From assembly GCF_001888185.1 (NCBI RefSeq), contig NZ_CP016364.1:496001-560000 (forward strand): a DNA stretch of 64,000 nt, written 5' to 3'. The notes under the pieces are model-generated. The model did not search any database. It saw nothing but the letters and a program-made list of their open reading frames with translations, and was not told where the DNA came from. Origin of the DNA: Phaeobacter porticola (GTDB taxonomy: Bacteria > Pseudomonadota > Alphaproteobacteria > Rhodobacterales > Rhodobacteraceae). A program made the position numbers and the translations under genes. Shown in pieces: positions 18,370-28,310 of the stretch. Within the stretch, counting starts at the first letter, position 1. Every line of letters starts with the position of its first letter.

Positions 18370-19419
18370 CTAAAACTCCAGATCGACCCAAACCAGTGCA
18401 TGACGGCTGGCGGGTCGGTTTCCTTCTGTGATCGATTCTGGCCAGAGGACCCCGGATTGTTGCACTGAAACCCCATCTGAGGGGAGGAGGTAGTCCACGC
18501 GCATTCGTCTGGAATTTCCCCAGTCTACGGTCGCAAGGTGGCCGTCGAAATCGCGCGGCTTCGGGTCCTGCAACCGTGGATCAGTGAGTAGATCAATGAT
18601 CGCCTGACGTAGCCCAGCACCGCGCGCCGGATCCAGATTTGCACCACCTGCAATGATCCAAGGCAACGTTGGCGCAGGCCCCAACTCGCCATCCAGCAGC
18701 ACCTGCCACAGTCGAATTTCATCCCGGTTGCGCAGGCCATTGCGGTCTTCGGGTCCATCAAACAAAGGCGGTGTCGCCTGAAAAGCCAGAATGGATAGGC
18801 GTGTTCCGTCTGGCAGCATGATAGGGACCACCCAATGCCCGGTTGAGGACAGACGCTGGGCGGATTGTGCGGCGGCGCTGGGGAAAGGGCTGCCATCAGA
18901 ATTGGTGGGCAGGATTGCTCCTGGAAGATCTCGCCAAAGCAGATCGGAGAGGTTCCGTGCTTCTGCCCGCAGGATGGGATACCGCGACAGTATCGCCATG
19001 CCGTCTCGGCCGGTGAAATCACCATAGCCCTGCGCATCCCTTGCGCTACCAAAGCGCCCATCGCCGTCCATATCCAACCCGGTTTGCACGCCGGTATTGG
19101 GTTGTGGCGCGTAGATGTGCTGGTATGGGGCCATCGTCTTGGCGAGCTGGCTGGCGAATGCCGAAACTGCGCGCCCGTCAAAGTCCCAGTCGATGCCTTG
19201 CAGGACCAATATGTCAGCGTTGGCGACGTGCAACGTATATAGAATCGCCGCGACCTGAGGGTCCTCACCGCGTTGCAGATCGCGTAGCAGCAGACCTGGC
19301 CCCTTTCGGGAGAGTTCAGTGTTGAAACTGGCGACGCGCAGCGGTTCTGCCGCAAGAGGTTCGGCACAGCAGATTAAGGATAAGCAAAAGGCCAGCACAA
19401 GGGGGGGCAGTGACCTCAT
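18370..19419 (-). CDS. Exported EEP-family protein with altered active site
   Basis: A 349-residue protein with a signal peptide (residues 1 to about 24) and an endonuclease/exonuclease/phosphatase fold: PLRVASFNTELSRKG, the second motif DILVLQGIDWD, and the end SRHALVWVDLEF. In canonical EEP enzymes the second motif reads LQE with a metal-binding Glu; here it is LQG. The usual GD-N segment reads GGANLDP. Arg/His near the C-terminus remain. It may be inactive or use a variant mechanism. Its start overlaps the stop of the upstream membrane protein gene by 4 bases, suggesting a two-gene operon. Confidence 0.75.
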   Translation of the reverse strand: MRSLPPLVLAFCLSLICCAEPLAAEPLRVASFNTELSRKGPGLLLRDLQRGEDPQVAAILYTLHVANADILVLQGIDWDFDGRAVSAFASQLAKTMAPYQHIYAPQPNTGVQTGLDMDGDGRFGSARDAQGYGDFTGRDGMAILSRYPILRAEARNLSDLLWRDLPGAILPTNSDGSPFPSAAAQSAQRLSSTGHWVVPIMLPDGTRLSILAFQATPPLFDGPEDRNGLRNRDEIRLWQVLLDGELGPAPTLPWIIAGGANLDPARGAGLRQAIIDLLTDPRLQDPKPRDFDGHLATVDWGNSRRMRVDYLLPSDGVSVQQSGVLWPESITEGNRPASRHALVWVDLEF

Positions 19420-20249
19420 GCGGTTTGCAACGCCTCTGAACTTGCGTAGGCTGCGCGCCGTTTTTGCGCAATCAGCTCTGATATCCGCAGCATAGCCAAT
19501 CCTCGCATGATCATAGAGGCAGGCACAAAGGCCCAGACAGAGATAACCCAGATCAGCGTCTGGGGGGCGGACAGCAAGCCCGGATCCACCATGCCCGCCG
19601 CCAGCTTAATCACTGTCGGGATCGCAAAGGGCAACAGAACGCCGCCGATAATGTTGATATGGGCATCGCGTTGCAGGCGATTGACCACATCACCCCCGGT
19701 TGTCGGATCAAACAGGGGGAGGTTGATCCAGACATTGAATGGCCCACTGCCAAGCGGCCAATCCTGTAGCCGTATCGCCAGCACGAAACTTATGATCGTG
19801 ACGAGAGCAATAACATAGGCCAACGCCGCGGCTGCCATCACCTGTGCCACCAGGTTGGGCGCAACATGTGCAGGCATCATCAGGCCGGCCAACTGCACCG
19901 GGGAAAAAGCGAAATTCAGCACATTTCCCAACCAATACGCGAGGCCGCTGACCAACGATGTGAGCGCGGTCGCCTCCATCGGATGACGGACCAGAAGGCT
20001 GATCAGGATCACCATCAGAGCCAAAGAGATAAACCGCATGCGGTTCAAGGGTGGGGCTTCGCGAAACTCAACAAAGCTGGGGTAGCTTGAAAAATATTCA
20101 GCAAAGGTCAGAGCTGCCGCGAGGATCGCAAGCAAGGCAATTACTTCGGGGGATCTGGTCGCTGAGTCCGGCAACAACAGCGATGGCATTGCAATCAGCA
20201 ATGCAACAAAGATGCCGCGGAAAGCCGCGCCTGTTATCCGTGCCAACAC
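19416..20249 (-). CDS. Uncharacterised polytopic membrane protein
   Basis: A 277-residue inner-membrane protein with about six hydrophobic segments (roughly residues 10-30, 37-53, 70-90, 95-115, 130-160, 200-215 and 230-250). A loop around residue 57-70 contains SYPSFVEFREAPPLNRMRF, which looks conserved in character. No known family was recognised. Its 4-base overlap with the exported EEP-family gene suggests that both act in the envelope. The function is unknown. Confidence 0.7.
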   Translation of the reverse strand: MLARITGAAFRGIFVALLIAMPSLLLPDSATRSPEVIALLAILAAALTFAEYFSSYPSFVEFREAPPLNRMRFISLALMVILISLLVRHPMEATALTSLVSGLAYWLGNVLNFAFSPVQLAGLMMPAHVAPNLVAQVMAAAALAYVIALVTIISFVLAIRLQDWPLGSGPFNVWINLPLFDPTTGGDVVNRLQRDAHINIIGGVLLPFAIPTVIKLAAGMVDPGLLSAPQTLIWVISVWAFVPASMIMRGLAMLRISELIAQKRRAAYASSEALQTA

Positions 20250-20644
20250 GTTGCTTCGTTCCCTTCAAACTGGACCGGGTGTTTCCCTGTTTCCAGATTT
20301 GAAGCCCCCCGGAAAGTCCCAGAGCGCTCTGCCTCATTTTTGCCCTATTCTTGCCGGTTGGCAGCTTTCCGCTCAAGCGCAGTACGTCCTAAGAGCAGAA
20401 AACCCACCGCTTTCTACTGGTAGGTGGTGCCGGATTGCATCATAGAGCCAGGATAGGTTGTTGGTGGGCGCGCTACTGACACAAGATGATGTGTTGGGCG
20501 CAGCTACACAGTGAAGTGACCAATGGGTCACGATTCTAGAGATCGCCCGCAACGGATTTTTCTGAGCGCTCCCATGATCTTTGCGGTGGCAAAAAGAAAG
20601 CCGCCCCGATGGGGCGGCTTGGTGGTCAGCACTGAACTGTGGGA
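20250..20644. other. Intergenic region without a recognisable gene
   Basis: About 395 bases between leuD (terminator side) and the start of the membrane-protein gene. Small inverted repeats are visible, such as GTGACC-AATG-GGTCAC at 20516-20531, and the leuD terminator near the end. No coding frame or RNA gene is convincing. The minus-strand promoter for the two-gene operon must lie here. Confidence 0.6.
20590..20620 (-). terminator. Rho-independent terminator of leuCD
   Basis: AAGCCGCCCC-GAT-GGGGCGGCTT (20598-20620) is a perfect 10 bp stem; on the minus strand it is followed by TTTCTTTTT. This is a textbook intrinsic terminator 25 bases after leuD. Confidence 0.92.
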
Positions 20645-21250
20645 TCAGACCCAGGGACGCTCTTGCGCTGCCTTGCTTTCAAAACTGGCGATGGAGGCCG
20701 ATTTTTCCATGGTCAGGCCGATGTCATCCAGACCGTTCAGCAGGCAATGCTTGCGGTGGCTGTCGACATCGAAACTCACGGCCTCACCATCAGATGTTGT
20801 GATTTCCTGCGCTTCCAGATCCACGGTCATGCGGGCATTTTGGCCCTTTTCCGCGTCTTTCATCAACAGCTCAACCTGTGCCTGTGGCAGCACAATCGGC
20901 AGGATGCCATTTTTGAAGCAGTTGTTGTAAAAGATGTCGGCAAATGACGTGGAGATCACGCATTTGATGCCAAAATCCTTAATCGCCCAGGGTGCGTGCT
21001 CACGCGAGGAGCCGCAGCCAAAGTTGTCGCCGGCCACAAGGATCTCCGCGTCGCGATACTGTGCTTTGTTCAGCACGAAATCCGCAATCTCGGTCCCGTC
21101 GCGATTATAGCGCATCTCGTCAAACAGGTTCTTGCCAAACCCGGTGCGCTGAATGGATTTCAGGAACACCTTGGGGATGATCATGTCAGTGTCGATATTG
21201 ACAAGCGGCATGGGGGCGGCGACGCCGGTGAGTTTTTCAAACTTATCCAT
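20645..21250 (-). CDS. leuD: 3-isopropylmalate dehydratase small subunit
   Basis: LeuD forms isopropylmalate isomerase with LeuC in leucine synthesis. The 201-residue protein has [17 protein letters not shown] near the start, the signature [21 protein letters not shown] (written here in part) and the [14 protein letters not shown] segment. Normal family length. It starts 12 bases after leuC and is clearly co-transcribed. Confidence 0.97.
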   Translation of the reverse strand: MDKFEKLTGVAAPMPLVNIDTDMIIPKVFLKSIQRTGFGKNLFDEMRYNRDGTEIADFVLNKAQYRDAEILVAGDNFGCGSSREHAPWAIKDFGIKCVISTSFADIFYNNCFKNGILPIVLPQAQVELLMKDAEKGQNARMTVDLEAQEITTSDGEAVSFDVDSHRKHCLLNGLDDIGLTMEKSASIASFESKAAQERPWV

Positions 21251-21262
21251 TGTGCGTGTTCC

Positions 21263-22666
21263 TTACATCAACTCGCGAATGTCGGTCAGCTTACCGGTCA
21301 ATGCGGCAGCAGCGGCCATAGCGGGCGATACCAGATGGGTGCGACCCTTGTAACCTTGACGGCCCTCAAAGTTGCGGTTCGAGGTTGCGGCGCAGCGCTC
21401 ACCTTCGGACAGCTGATCAGGGTTCATCGCCAGACACATCGAGCAGCCCGCAAGGCGCCATTCGAAACCGGCCTCGGCAAAGATCTCTGCCAGACCTTCC
21501 TCTTCGGCTTGTGCCCGAACCAGACCGGAGCCCGGAACGATCATCGCACGCATACCGTCCTTGATCTTCTTGCCTTTCACGACCTCGGCCACAGCACGCA
21601 GATCTTCAATGCGGCCATTGGTACAGGAGCCGATGAAGACGGTATCGATCTCAATGTCTGTCAGCTTCTGGCCAGGGGTCAGCCCCATGTATTCGATTGA
21701 GCGGCGTGCCGCTTCGACCTTGCCACCTTCAAAATCTTCGGGGGCAGGGACCACTCCGGTGATTGGCAACACATCTTCGGGCGAGGTGCCCCAGGTCACA
21801 ACAGGCTGAATGTCTTCGCCCTTCAGGGTAACCACTTTGTCGAAATGTGCGTCTGTGTCGGTGTAAAGCGTCTTCCACCAGTTCAGCGCGGCTTCCCACT
21901 GGGCAGCCTTGGGGGCATGCGGACGGCCTTTGACGTAGTCATAAGTGGTCTGATCCGGGGCGATGAGCCCGGCGCGTGCGCCCCCTTCGATCGCCATGTT
22001 GCAGACGGTCATGCGGCCTTCCATCGAAAGATCGCGGATCGCTTCTCCGCAATACTCAATCACATAGCCAGTACCACCGGCGGTGCCGGTTTCACCGATG
22101 ACGGCCAGAGTGATGTCCTTGGCGGTGACACCCGGCTTCAGCTTCCCGGTGATCTCCACTTTCATGTTCTTGGATTTTTTCTGGATCAGCGTCTGGGTGG
22201 CCAGCACGTGCTCTACCTCAGACGTACCGATGCCATGCGCCAGCGCACCAAATGCGCCGTGGGTTGCAGTGTGGCTGTCGCCGCAAACAACTGTCATGCC
22301 GGGCAGGGTCCAACCCTGCTCTGGGCCAACAATGTGCACAATGCCCTGACGAACGTCATGGACCGGATAGTAATGAACGCCAAATTCGCGGGCATTTTTG
22401 TCAAGCGCATCAACCTGGATGCGGCTTTCCTCGTTCTCGATGCCTTTGGCACGGTCAAGTGTGGTTGGCACGTTGTGGTCCGGTACGGCGATGGTCTTGT
22501 CAGGCGCGTGCACCTTGCGACCGGTCATGCGCAGACCTTCAAAGGCCTGCGGCGAGGTCACTTCGTGGACCAGGTGGCGGTCAATATAGAGCAGGCAAGT
22601 GCCGTCTTCTGCTTCATGCGCGACATGCGCATCCCAGATTTTATCATAGAGCGTCTTGGGGGACAT
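21263..22666 (-). CDS. leuC: 3-isopropylmalate dehydratase large subunit
   Basis: LeuC carries the [4Fe-4S] cluster that isomerises 2- to 3-isopropylmalate. The 467-residue protein begins [13 protein letters not shown] and has [20 protein letters not shown], the first cluster cysteine in [13 protein letters not shown] and the CxxC pair in [11 protein letters not shown]. The ATG at 22664-22666 follows GGAGAGG; the open frame extends about 130 codons upstream but has no homology there. It is co-transcribed with leuD. Confidence 0.97.
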   Translation of the reverse strand: MSPKTLYDKIWDAHVAHEAEDGTCLLYIDRHLVHEVTSPQAFEGLRMTGRKVHAPDKTIAVPDHNVPTTLDRAKGIENEESRIQVDALDKNAREFGVHYYPVHDVRQGIVHIVGPEQGWTLPGMTVVCGDSHTATHGAFGALAHGIGTSEVEHVLATQTLIQKKSKNMKVEITGKLKPGVTAKDITLAVIGETGTAGGTGYVIEYCGEAIRDLSMEGRMTVCNMAIEGGARAGLIAPDQTTYDYVKGRPHAPKAAQWEAALNWWKTLYTDTDAHFDKVVTLKGEDIQPVVTWGTSPEDVLPITGVVPAPEDFEGGKVEAARRSIEYMGLTPGQKLTDIEIDTVFIGSCTNGRIEDLRAVAEVVKGKKIKDGMRAMIVPGSGLVRAQAEEEGLAEIFAEAGFEWRLAGCSMCLAMNPDQLSEGERCAATSNRNFEGRQGYKGRTHLVSPAMAAAAALTGKLTDIRELM

Positions 22667-22719
22667 AGGTCCTCTCCCGTGTTTTTTGGAGTATGCTGGC
22701 AAAGGGCTGGGCAGCAGCC

Positions 22720-22953
22720 TTATAGGCGCGCCAGGACCGTGCGGGCGGCACCATAGAACCGCTCGCGCAGGCGGGCGCGATCTTGCAGTTCGATCTTTTG
22801 GGCCAAAACGAAGGTCATAGGCGCTGGGATACCCTGCCAGGCCGCGGCAATCAAGATTCGTTCTGATGTTGGCCCGGAGGGCGGGGGTCGCAGGTGCCAC
22901 AGGCCGGGCGGAGGTGTGCCATTGATTGCAGCATACCGTGGCCCTGTCCTCAC
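22720..22953 (-). CDS. Possible small protein upstream of leuC
   Basis: A 77-residue frame between leuC and the divergent mscS-type gene. The second half (from [16 protein letters not shown] to [12 protein letters not shown]) has protein-like composition and the codon bias of its neighbours (GCC, CTG, CGC); the first half is proline-rich and less convincing. No strong Shine-Dalgarno. It would be co-directional with leuCD. It could equally be a chance frame in GC-rich leader DNA. Confidence 0.35.
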   Translation of the reverse strand: MRTGPRYAAINGTPPPGLWHLRPPPSGPTSERILIAAAWQGIPAPMTFVLAQKIELQDRARLRERFYGAARTVLARL

Positions 22954-23064
22954 GGACGTTCGGTGTGCGGCGTTGCAAAAACATCAGGATCCTTGATTGC
23001 AGGGCCTCTTCCCCTTGCCATCCCTGCGGCGGTGTCGGCATCCTGCCAGATAGGAGGCGCGCCA

Positions 23065-24435
23065 ATGGATGAACTAGAAGTGCCAGAAACGGTTAGCACC
23101 CTGTGGGGTCAGATCCTATTGGTGCTGGAGCTGGGGCTCACCCCCGGTTGGCGGCAGTACCAGCTTGCGATCATTCTTGGTCTTCTGGCGACGGCCTTTA
23201 TGCTACGGTTGTTGACGCAACCGGGTTGGGACCGCTGGGCCAGATCACGCAGTGGTTGGCCCAAATGGCGGTTGCGCGTGCTGGTTCAGGTCTTGCGGCG
23301 CATCACGTTGATATATTTTGTTGTTTTGTGTTGGGGAACCTATCTCGCCATGCAGCAGATGACGTGGCCGTCGCGAAGTTACCTCATTGGCGTCGCAGCG
23401 ACACTGGGAGTCGCATGGCTCATTATCGGCTTTCTAGCGCGGCTGGTGCATAACAGGACATTGCGCCGTCTCGTGACATGGTCGCTGTGGATTTACGCCA
23501 CCTTGGTTGCGCTCAACCTTGTTGATGATGTGGCACAGTTTCTTGACGGTGTTGCATTGGATATCGGCTCCATGCACCTGTCCTTACTGGCTGTCTTAAA
23601 GGCCTGTGTGATGGGCGCGATCCTGCTGACAATGGCGCGGCTTGGAACCCAGGCAGCCACAGGTGGGCTGCGCCGGAACGAGGATATCTCGCCGTCGATG
23701 CAGGTACTGATGGGCAAGGCGGTGCAGGTGGTTCTTTATGGTTTGGCGCTGCTGTTCAGCATTCGTGCCATCGGTTTTGACCTCACTGGGTTCGCGGTCT
23801 TGTCTGGTGCGATTGGTGTTGGGATCGGTTTCGGCCTTCAGAAAGTGGTGTCGAATCTGGTCTCTGGCATCATCATTCTGATGGACCGGTCGATCAAACC
23901 GGGAGATGTGATCTCGCTGGGCGAGACCTTTGGCTGGATCAATGCGCTGGGCGCGCGCTACGTGTCGGTGGTGACCCGTGACGGGCGCGAGTATCTGATC
24001 CCGAACGAGGACTTTATCACCAGTCAGGTCGTCAATTGGTCCCACTCTGACCGATTCGTGCGGTTGGATCTGAACTTTGGCACCGGCTACCACGACGACC
24101 CGCATGAGGTTCGCCGTGTTGCGATTGAGGCGACAAAAACAGTCGGCCGGGTGTTGAGCGGCGGCAAACGCGCTCCTGTCTGCCATATCGTGGGATTTGG
24201 CGATAGCAGTGTGGATTATGTGCTGCGCTTCTGGATCAGCGATCCAACCGGCGGGCTGACCAATATTCGTGGAAATGTCTATTTGGCGCTCTGGGATGCC
24301 TTTAAAGGCGCTGGAATCTCTATACCGTTCCCTCAGCGTGAGGTGCGCGTACTGAACGAAAATCTGCCGGTCTCTATGTCAGATAGGGTGTCGGGGCCGC
24401 AAGAGGATGTCGGTCGTAGTCCGGATCGGGACTGA
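23065..24435 (+). CDS. MscS-family mechanosensitive channel
   Basis: A 456-residue inner-membrane channel. The N-terminal part has about five hydrophobic segments. The MscS core follows, with the pore helix and its glycine/alanine packing ([20 protein letters not shown], about residues 245-264), then the beta domain [16 protein letters not shown] and the vestibule segment [20 protein letters not shown] 23065 is chosen because TAGGAGG sits 9 bases upstream and homology-like sequence begins there. It likely releases osmolytes on hypo-osmotic shock, suited to a marine organism. Confidence 0.92.
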   Translation: MDELEVPETVSTLWGQILLVLELGLTPGWRQYQLAIILGLLATAFMLRLLTQPGWDRWARSRSGWPKWRLRVLVQVLRRITLIYFVVLCWGTYLAMQQMTWPSRSYLIGVAATLGVAWLIIGFLARLVHNRTLRRLVTWSLWIYATLVALNLVDDVAQFLDGVALDIGSMHLSLLAVLKACVMGAILLTMARLGTQAATGGLRRNEDISPSMQVLMGKAVQVVLYGLALLFSIRAIGFDLTGFAVLSGAIGVGIGFGLQKVVSNLVSGIIILMDRSIKPGDVISLGETFGWINALGARYVSVVTRDGREYLIPNEDFITSQVVNWSHSDRFVRLDLNFGTGYHDDPHEVRRVAIEATKTVGRVLSGGKRAPVCHIVGFGDSSVDYVLRFWISDPTGGLTNIRGNVYLALWDAFKGAGISIPFPQREVRVLNENLPVSMSDRVSGPQEDVGRSPDRD

Positions 24436-24646
24436 AATCTGACCTATATGACCGTCAATTTGTGATCTCTTTACGCCTGCGCGCTGTGCATGGCAGCCGA
24501 CCATCATGGTTCATTGAAAAACCACATCTGGCTTGCTACATTAACACAACCCCAGCGCCGGGGGACCGGCGGCGCGCTACAAGGAGGACAATGTCCTGTC
24601 ACCCGAACCTCAGGCGGCCCAAAATGCTGGCCGCGGAGTGGCCGTA

Positions 24647-25015
24647 ATGGCTACCACATCACTGCCAACCAGCGACGAGCTGCTGGCGCGTGTTCTTTCC
24701 TCGCTGAATGACGACAAGGCCGAAGATGTCGTGCAGATCGACCTGCGCGGCAAAACGGCTATCGGCGATCATATGGTCATTGCCACAGGTCGCTCGACCC
24801 GTCAGGTGGCAGCTATGGCCGAAAAGCTGGCTGATCGTCTGAAGCAGGACTATGGCATGATCTGCAAAGTCGAAGGTAAAGATACCGGCGATTGGGTGCT
24901 GATCGATACCGGCGATATCATCGTCCATCTGTTCCGCCCGGAAGTGCGCGAATTCTATCAGCTTGAGAAAATGTGGCTGCCGTCGAACGCGTCACCTGCC
25001 CAGAGCGAGAACTGA
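24647..25015 (+). CDS. rsfS: Ribosomal silencing factor RsfS
   Basis: RsfS (RsfA/Iojap) binds ribosomal protein uL14 and blocks subunit joining when nutrients are short. The 122-residue protein has DVVQIDLRGKTAIGDHMVIATGRS, then VEGKDTGDWVLIDTGDIIVHLF and EVREFYQLEKMW, all family hallmarks. ATG 24647 with an upstream GGAG is preferred over GTG 24638. It is followed by rlmH, the standard pairing. Confidence 0.95.
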   Translation: MATTSLPTSDELLARVLSSLNDDKAEDVVQIDLRGKTAIGDHMVIATGRSTRQVAAMAEKLADRLKQDYGMICKVEGKDTGDWVLIDTGDIIVHLFRPEVREFYQLEKMWLPSNASPAQSEN

Positions 25016-25087
25016 TCCGCAATCTGGATTTTGTTCTGATTAGATCGGCCCGTGCATGTGGCGCGGGCCAGTATCGAAAGATCCCTC

Positions 25088-25558
25088 ATGCGACTTCATT
25101 TCTGTGTGGTCGGGCGCCTGCGGGCCAGCCCGGAAAAGCAGCTGATCGACGATTATGTGGAGCGGTTTGACCGCTCCGGTCGTGCGCTTGGTCTGGGACC
25201 GTGCCGCATCATCGAGGTCGAAGATAAGAAAAACGCAGGTATGGCCGCCGAGGCGGAGCTGCTGCGTAAGGCAATCCCCAAGGGGGCTGTCATCTGCACA
25301 TTGGACGAGCGCGGCAAACTTCTGTCCTCACCCGATTTTGCCCACCGTCTTGCGGATTGGCGCGATACCGGACGCCAGGACGTTGCTTTTATTATTGGCG
25401 GTGCAGATGGGATTGATCCCAGCCTGCGCGCCGAGGCCGATTTTTCCGTATCACTGGGAAAGATGGTTTGGCCGCATATGCTCGTCCGTGTGCTGTTGGC
25501 AGAACAGGTCTACCGCGCCGCCACCATTCTGGCAGGCAGCCCGTATCACAGGGTCTAG
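25088..25558 (+). CDS. rlmH: 23S rRNA pseudouridine-1915 N3-methyltransferase RlmH
   Basis: RlmH is a SPOUT methyltransferase that modifies pseudouridine 1915 in helix 69 of 23S rRNA. The 156-residue protein has CTLDERGKLLSSPDFA, the SAM-knot segment FIIGGADGIDPSLRAEADFS and the C-terminal EQVYRAATILAGSPYHR, essentially invariant in the family. The start at ATG 25088 (MRLHFCVVGRLR) matches the family; a 12-residue extension is rejected. It follows rsfS by 72 bases. Confidence 0.96.
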   Translation: MRLHFCVVGRLRASPEKQLIDDYVERFDRSGRALGLGPCRIIEVEDKKNAGMAAEAELLRKAIPKGAVICTLDERGKLLSSPDFAHRLADWRDTGRQDVAFIIGGADGIDPSLRAEADFSVSLGKMVWPHMLVRVLLAEQVYRAATILAGSPYHRV

Positions 25559-25599
25559 GGCGGGGCGGCCTGTCTACCCGGCCGGTACTTTTCAGCATA

Positions 25600-25968
25600 T
25601 CAACAGGACGTGCAGGCCAGAGGTAGAATGTAGGTTGCTTCTGACCAGCCATCGACATTGCACCGGGCCTGAATCAGCACCGCGTCCAGCCCCTCCGGTA
25701 ATGTCACACCTGCCAATGACCTTGTGAAGGGCTGCTCGTTCACATGCGGATGCGCCAATTCACGCAGGCCCAGCACATTTCCCTCCATATCCAGCAGACG
25801 CCAGCCATCCGCGTAGTGATTCCAGCCTGTATCCGGGTGGCTCAGCGTGACGTCGATACGCCAGCTGCCGCCGGTCTGTTGTGCGGTCGCATCAGTTACC
25901 TGCGGACCATCGGCAAGCGCTGCAAGGGGCAGGCAAGCGACAAGGAGAGTGGGCGCGGCTTTGAGCAT
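25600..25968 (-). CDS. Small periplasmic protein of unknown function
   Basis: A 122-residue exported protein: signal peptide MLKAAPTLLVACLPLAALA (cleavage near residue 19), then a probable beta-sandwich with VTLSHPDTGWNHYADGWRLLDMEGNVLG and a C-terminal cysteine-containing RCNVDGWSEATYILPL. The start at ATG 25966-25968 is preceded by CAAGGAG-like sequence on the minus strand being weak; a 13-residue upstream extension would spoil the signal peptide. It follows the DUF599 gene after 35 bases. Probably conserved in Rhodobacterales; role unknown. Confidence 0.7.
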   Translation of the reverse strand: MLKAAPTLLVACLPLAALADGPQVTDATAQQTGGSWRIDVTLSHPDTGWNHYADGWRLLDMEGNVLGLRELAHPHVNEQPFTRSLAGVTLPEGLDAVLIQARCNVDGWSEATYILPLACTSC

Positions 25969-26003
25969 GGCAACAGCATAGGTGAGTCGACACGAAACCA
26001 TGG

Positions 26004-26753
26004 TCACAACTGCGTGTGAGAAGACGTGCTGACCGGCGCTTTGGGAGGTGTTGTTTCCGCCGGAACCCGTTGCAGGATGGTCCGCGATTGCGAGGCGAAC
26101 TCACGCCTGTAAAGCACGGCGCAGGTCACAACCGATGCGGCGATCAAAGCCCAGGCACCAATCAGCCAGGCCGCCGCAGCCAGAGCAAAATATGTTGACC
26201 GCATCGCCCGGTTGAAACTCCGTGCGGCCGTAATGCTGAGGTCTGCCGCCTGATTGGCGCGCGGATACGCGCGGGGGTCTTTGTCGGTATTGGGTACGGC
26301 TGCCATCAGGACAAAACAATAACCGAATAGGCGATGGGCCCAGACGTACTTTAGAAATGCATTGGACAGTAGCAGCAGGATCGTCAGGATCTTAACGTCC
26401 CAGACAAAGGCCGGCACGCTCTCCAGACTCAAATCCTGGGCCACCCCAGCCAGCTGATCCGTATTGCCAATCAGTGCCAGCCCGCCGCCAATGGCAATCA
26501 TGGAGGCGGACGCGAAAAATGCGCTGCCCTGCCGCAGATTGGCGATCAATTGTGCATCAAAGATTCGTGGGTCGCGTTGCACCATCTGGATCATCCAGGC
26601 GTGGCGGAATTGGGCCATCAGGCCCGAGACCGATGGGTGTTGCGCTGTGGCATTGTCAATGCGCCAGCCAATGCCCAGCCAGCAGGCAATCAGCACAAAA
26701 CAGGCGGCCAGATCAGCGGGTGAAAACAGCAGGATACGGTCGAGTATGGTCAT
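26004..26753 (-). CDS. DUF599 membrane protein
   Basis: A 249-residue inner-membrane protein matching DUF599: LAACFVLIACWLGIGWRIDN (TM1), then the RHAWMIQMVQRDPRIFDAQLIANLRQ cytosolic segment (quoted in part), SASMIAIGGGLALIGNT and the later RSFNRAMRSTYFALAAAAWLIG. Four to five membrane segments. Function unknown. It is followed by the small periplasmic gene and diverges from glcD. Confidence 0.82.
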   Translation of the reverse strand: MTILDRILLFSPADLAACFVLIACWLGIGWRIDNATAQHPSVSGLMAQFRHAWMIQMVQRDPRIFDAQLIANLRQGSAFFASASMIAIGGGLALIGNTDQLAGVAQDLSLESVPAFVWDVKILTILLLLSNAFLKYVWAHRLFGYCFVLMAAVPNTDKDPRAYPRANQAADLSITAARSFNRAMRSTYFALAAAAWLIGAWALIAASVVTCAVLYRREFASQSRTILQRVPAETTPPKAPVSTSSHTQL

Positions 26754-26798
26754 GCCCCGATCCTAGCTGGGGAACAACAGGCTTGCCAGATGTGAAAA

Positions 26799-26819
26799 TT
26801 GGTAATATTAATTTACCAA
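26799..26819. promoter_or_regulatory. Palindromic operator candidate before glcDEF
   Basis: TTGGTAA-N7-TTACCAA, two perfect 7-base inverted arms in an AT-rich patch, centred 35 bases before glcD. The TTGGT/ACCAA half-sites recall FadR/GlcC-type GntR operators, although their usual central spacing is shorter. No GntR gene is in the window. Confidence 0.5.
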
Positions 26820-26843
26820 ATTTAGAGATCCTAGGAGAGCCCC

Positions 26844-28292
26844 ATGGAAATGCCATCCCCGGATCCTGCCATTCTGGCGCAAAAGGCCGATCTGGTCTCG
26901 CGGCTGTCTGCCGTTCTGCCGCAGGATGCGCTGGTCCATGATCTTGCTGAGACCCGCGCCTATGAATGCGATGCGCTCACGGCCTATAAATGCCCGCCGA
27001 TGCTGGTGGCCTTGCCGCGTAGCACGCAGGAGGTCTCGGATATTCTGCGGATCTGCCATGCCGCAGGCGTGCCGGTCGTTCCGCGCGGGGCGGGGACCTC
27101 GCTGGCAGGTGGTGCGCTGCCGACAGCCGATTGTGTTATTCTAGGTGTCGCCCGGATGAACGAGGTGCTGGACACCGATTACGACAATCGGATCATCCGG
27201 GTACAGACCGGCCGCACCAACCTCAGCGTTTCTGGTGCGGTAGAGGAAGAAGATTTCTTTTACGCACCTGACCCGTCCTCGCAATTGGCCTGTGCGATTG
27301 CCGGCAATATCGCGATGAATTCTGGCGGCGCACATTGCTTGAAATACGGTGTCACCACCAACAATTTGCTGGGCGTCACCATGGTGATGATGGATGGCAC
27401 CGTGGTTGAAATTGGCGGTGGGTATCTAGATGCGGGGGGGCTGGACCTGCTTGGTGTAATTTGCGGCAGTGAGGGGCAGTTGGGCGTGGTGACCGAGGCC
27501 ACGCTCAGGATCCTGCGCAAACCCGAAGGGGCGCGGCCCGTTCTTATCGGATATGACAGCAATGAAGTGGCAGGGGCCTGCGTGAGTGACATCATCAAAG
27601 CGGGCGTTCTGCCGGTGGCGATTGAGTTCATGGACCGCCCTTGCATCGAGGCCTGCGAGGCCTTTGCCAAGGCTGGTTATCCGATGTGCGAGGCGCTGTT
27701 GATTGTTGAGGTTGAAGGCAGCGCCGCCGAAATCGACCATCAGTTGGGGTTGATCACTACGATCGCCCGATCTCACAACCCGGTTGAACTGCGCGAGGCA
27801 CGCGACAGCGACGAAGCCGCCCGCATCTGGTTGGGCCGCAAATCGGCCTTTGGTGCGATGGGGCAGATCAACGACTACATGTGCCTTGATGGCACGATCC
27901 CTGTGACCTCGCTCCCTTATGTGCTGCGCCGCATTGGGGAAATGAGCAAGGAATTCGGCCTGGATGTTGCGAATGTCTTTCACGCAGGCGACGGCAATAT
28001 GCATCCGCTGATCCTGTTTGATGCCAATAAGCCCGGTGATCTGGAAATCTGCGAGGCCTTTGGTGCCGAAATCCTGAAACTATGCGTCGAGGCAGGGGGC
28101 TGTCTGACTGGTGAGCATGGCGTCGGGATCGAGAAGCGCGATCTAATGCTGCATCAGTACACGCCAACCGATCTAGAGGCGCAGTTGCGGGTGAAGGATG
28201 TGTTCGACCCAAAATGGCTGTTGAACCCGGCTAAGGTGTTCCCGCTGTCAACCACGGCAAGTCGGCGCAGCCCAACGCTGGTAACTGAGTGA
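26844..28292 (+). CDS. glcD: Glycolate oxidase subunit GlcD
   Basis: GlcD is the FAD subunit that oxidises glycolate to glyoxylate. The 482-residue protein has a PCMH-type FAD-binding domain (PRGAGTSLAGGALPTADCVI, about residues 75-94; AGNIAMNSGGAHCLKYGVT) and a C-terminal FAD oxidase domain with NVFHAGDGNMHPLILFD and TGEHGVGIEKR. AGGAGAG precedes the ATG. It heads glcD-glcE-glcF, a complete membrane-linked glycolate dehydrogenase, relevant to algal photorespiratory exudates in the sea. Confidence 0.94.
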   Translation: MEMPSPDPAILAQKADLVSRLSAVLPQDALVHDLAETRAYECDALTAYKCPPMLVALPRSTQEVSDILRICHAAGVPVVPRGAGTSLAGGALPTADCVILGVARMNEVLDTDYDNRIIRVQTGRTNLSVSGAVEEEDFFYAPDPSSQLACAIAGNIAMNSGGAHCLKYGVTTNNLLGVTMVMMDGTVVEIGGGYLDAGGLDLLGVICGSEGQLGVVTEATLRILRKPEGARPVLIGYDSNEVAGACVSDIIKAGVLPVAIEFMDRPCIEACEAFAKAGYPMCEALLIVEVEGSAAEIDHQLGLITTIARSHNPVELREARDSDEAARIWLGRKSAFGAMGQINDYMCLDGTIPVTSLPYVLRRIGEMSKEFGLDVANVFHAGDGNMHPLILFDANKPGDLEICEAFGAEILKLCVEAGGCLTGEHGVGIEKRDLMLHQYTPTDLEAQLRVKDVFDPKWLLNPAKVFPLSTTASRRSPTLVTE

Positions 28293-28310
28293 TTGGGGCC
28301 TGCCTCAAAC

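Noticed and set aside
22894-23064. 57-residue N-terminal extension of the MscS frame
   Set aside because: It is unlike a membrane domain, and TAGGAGG precedes ATG 23065 where the family-like sequence begins.
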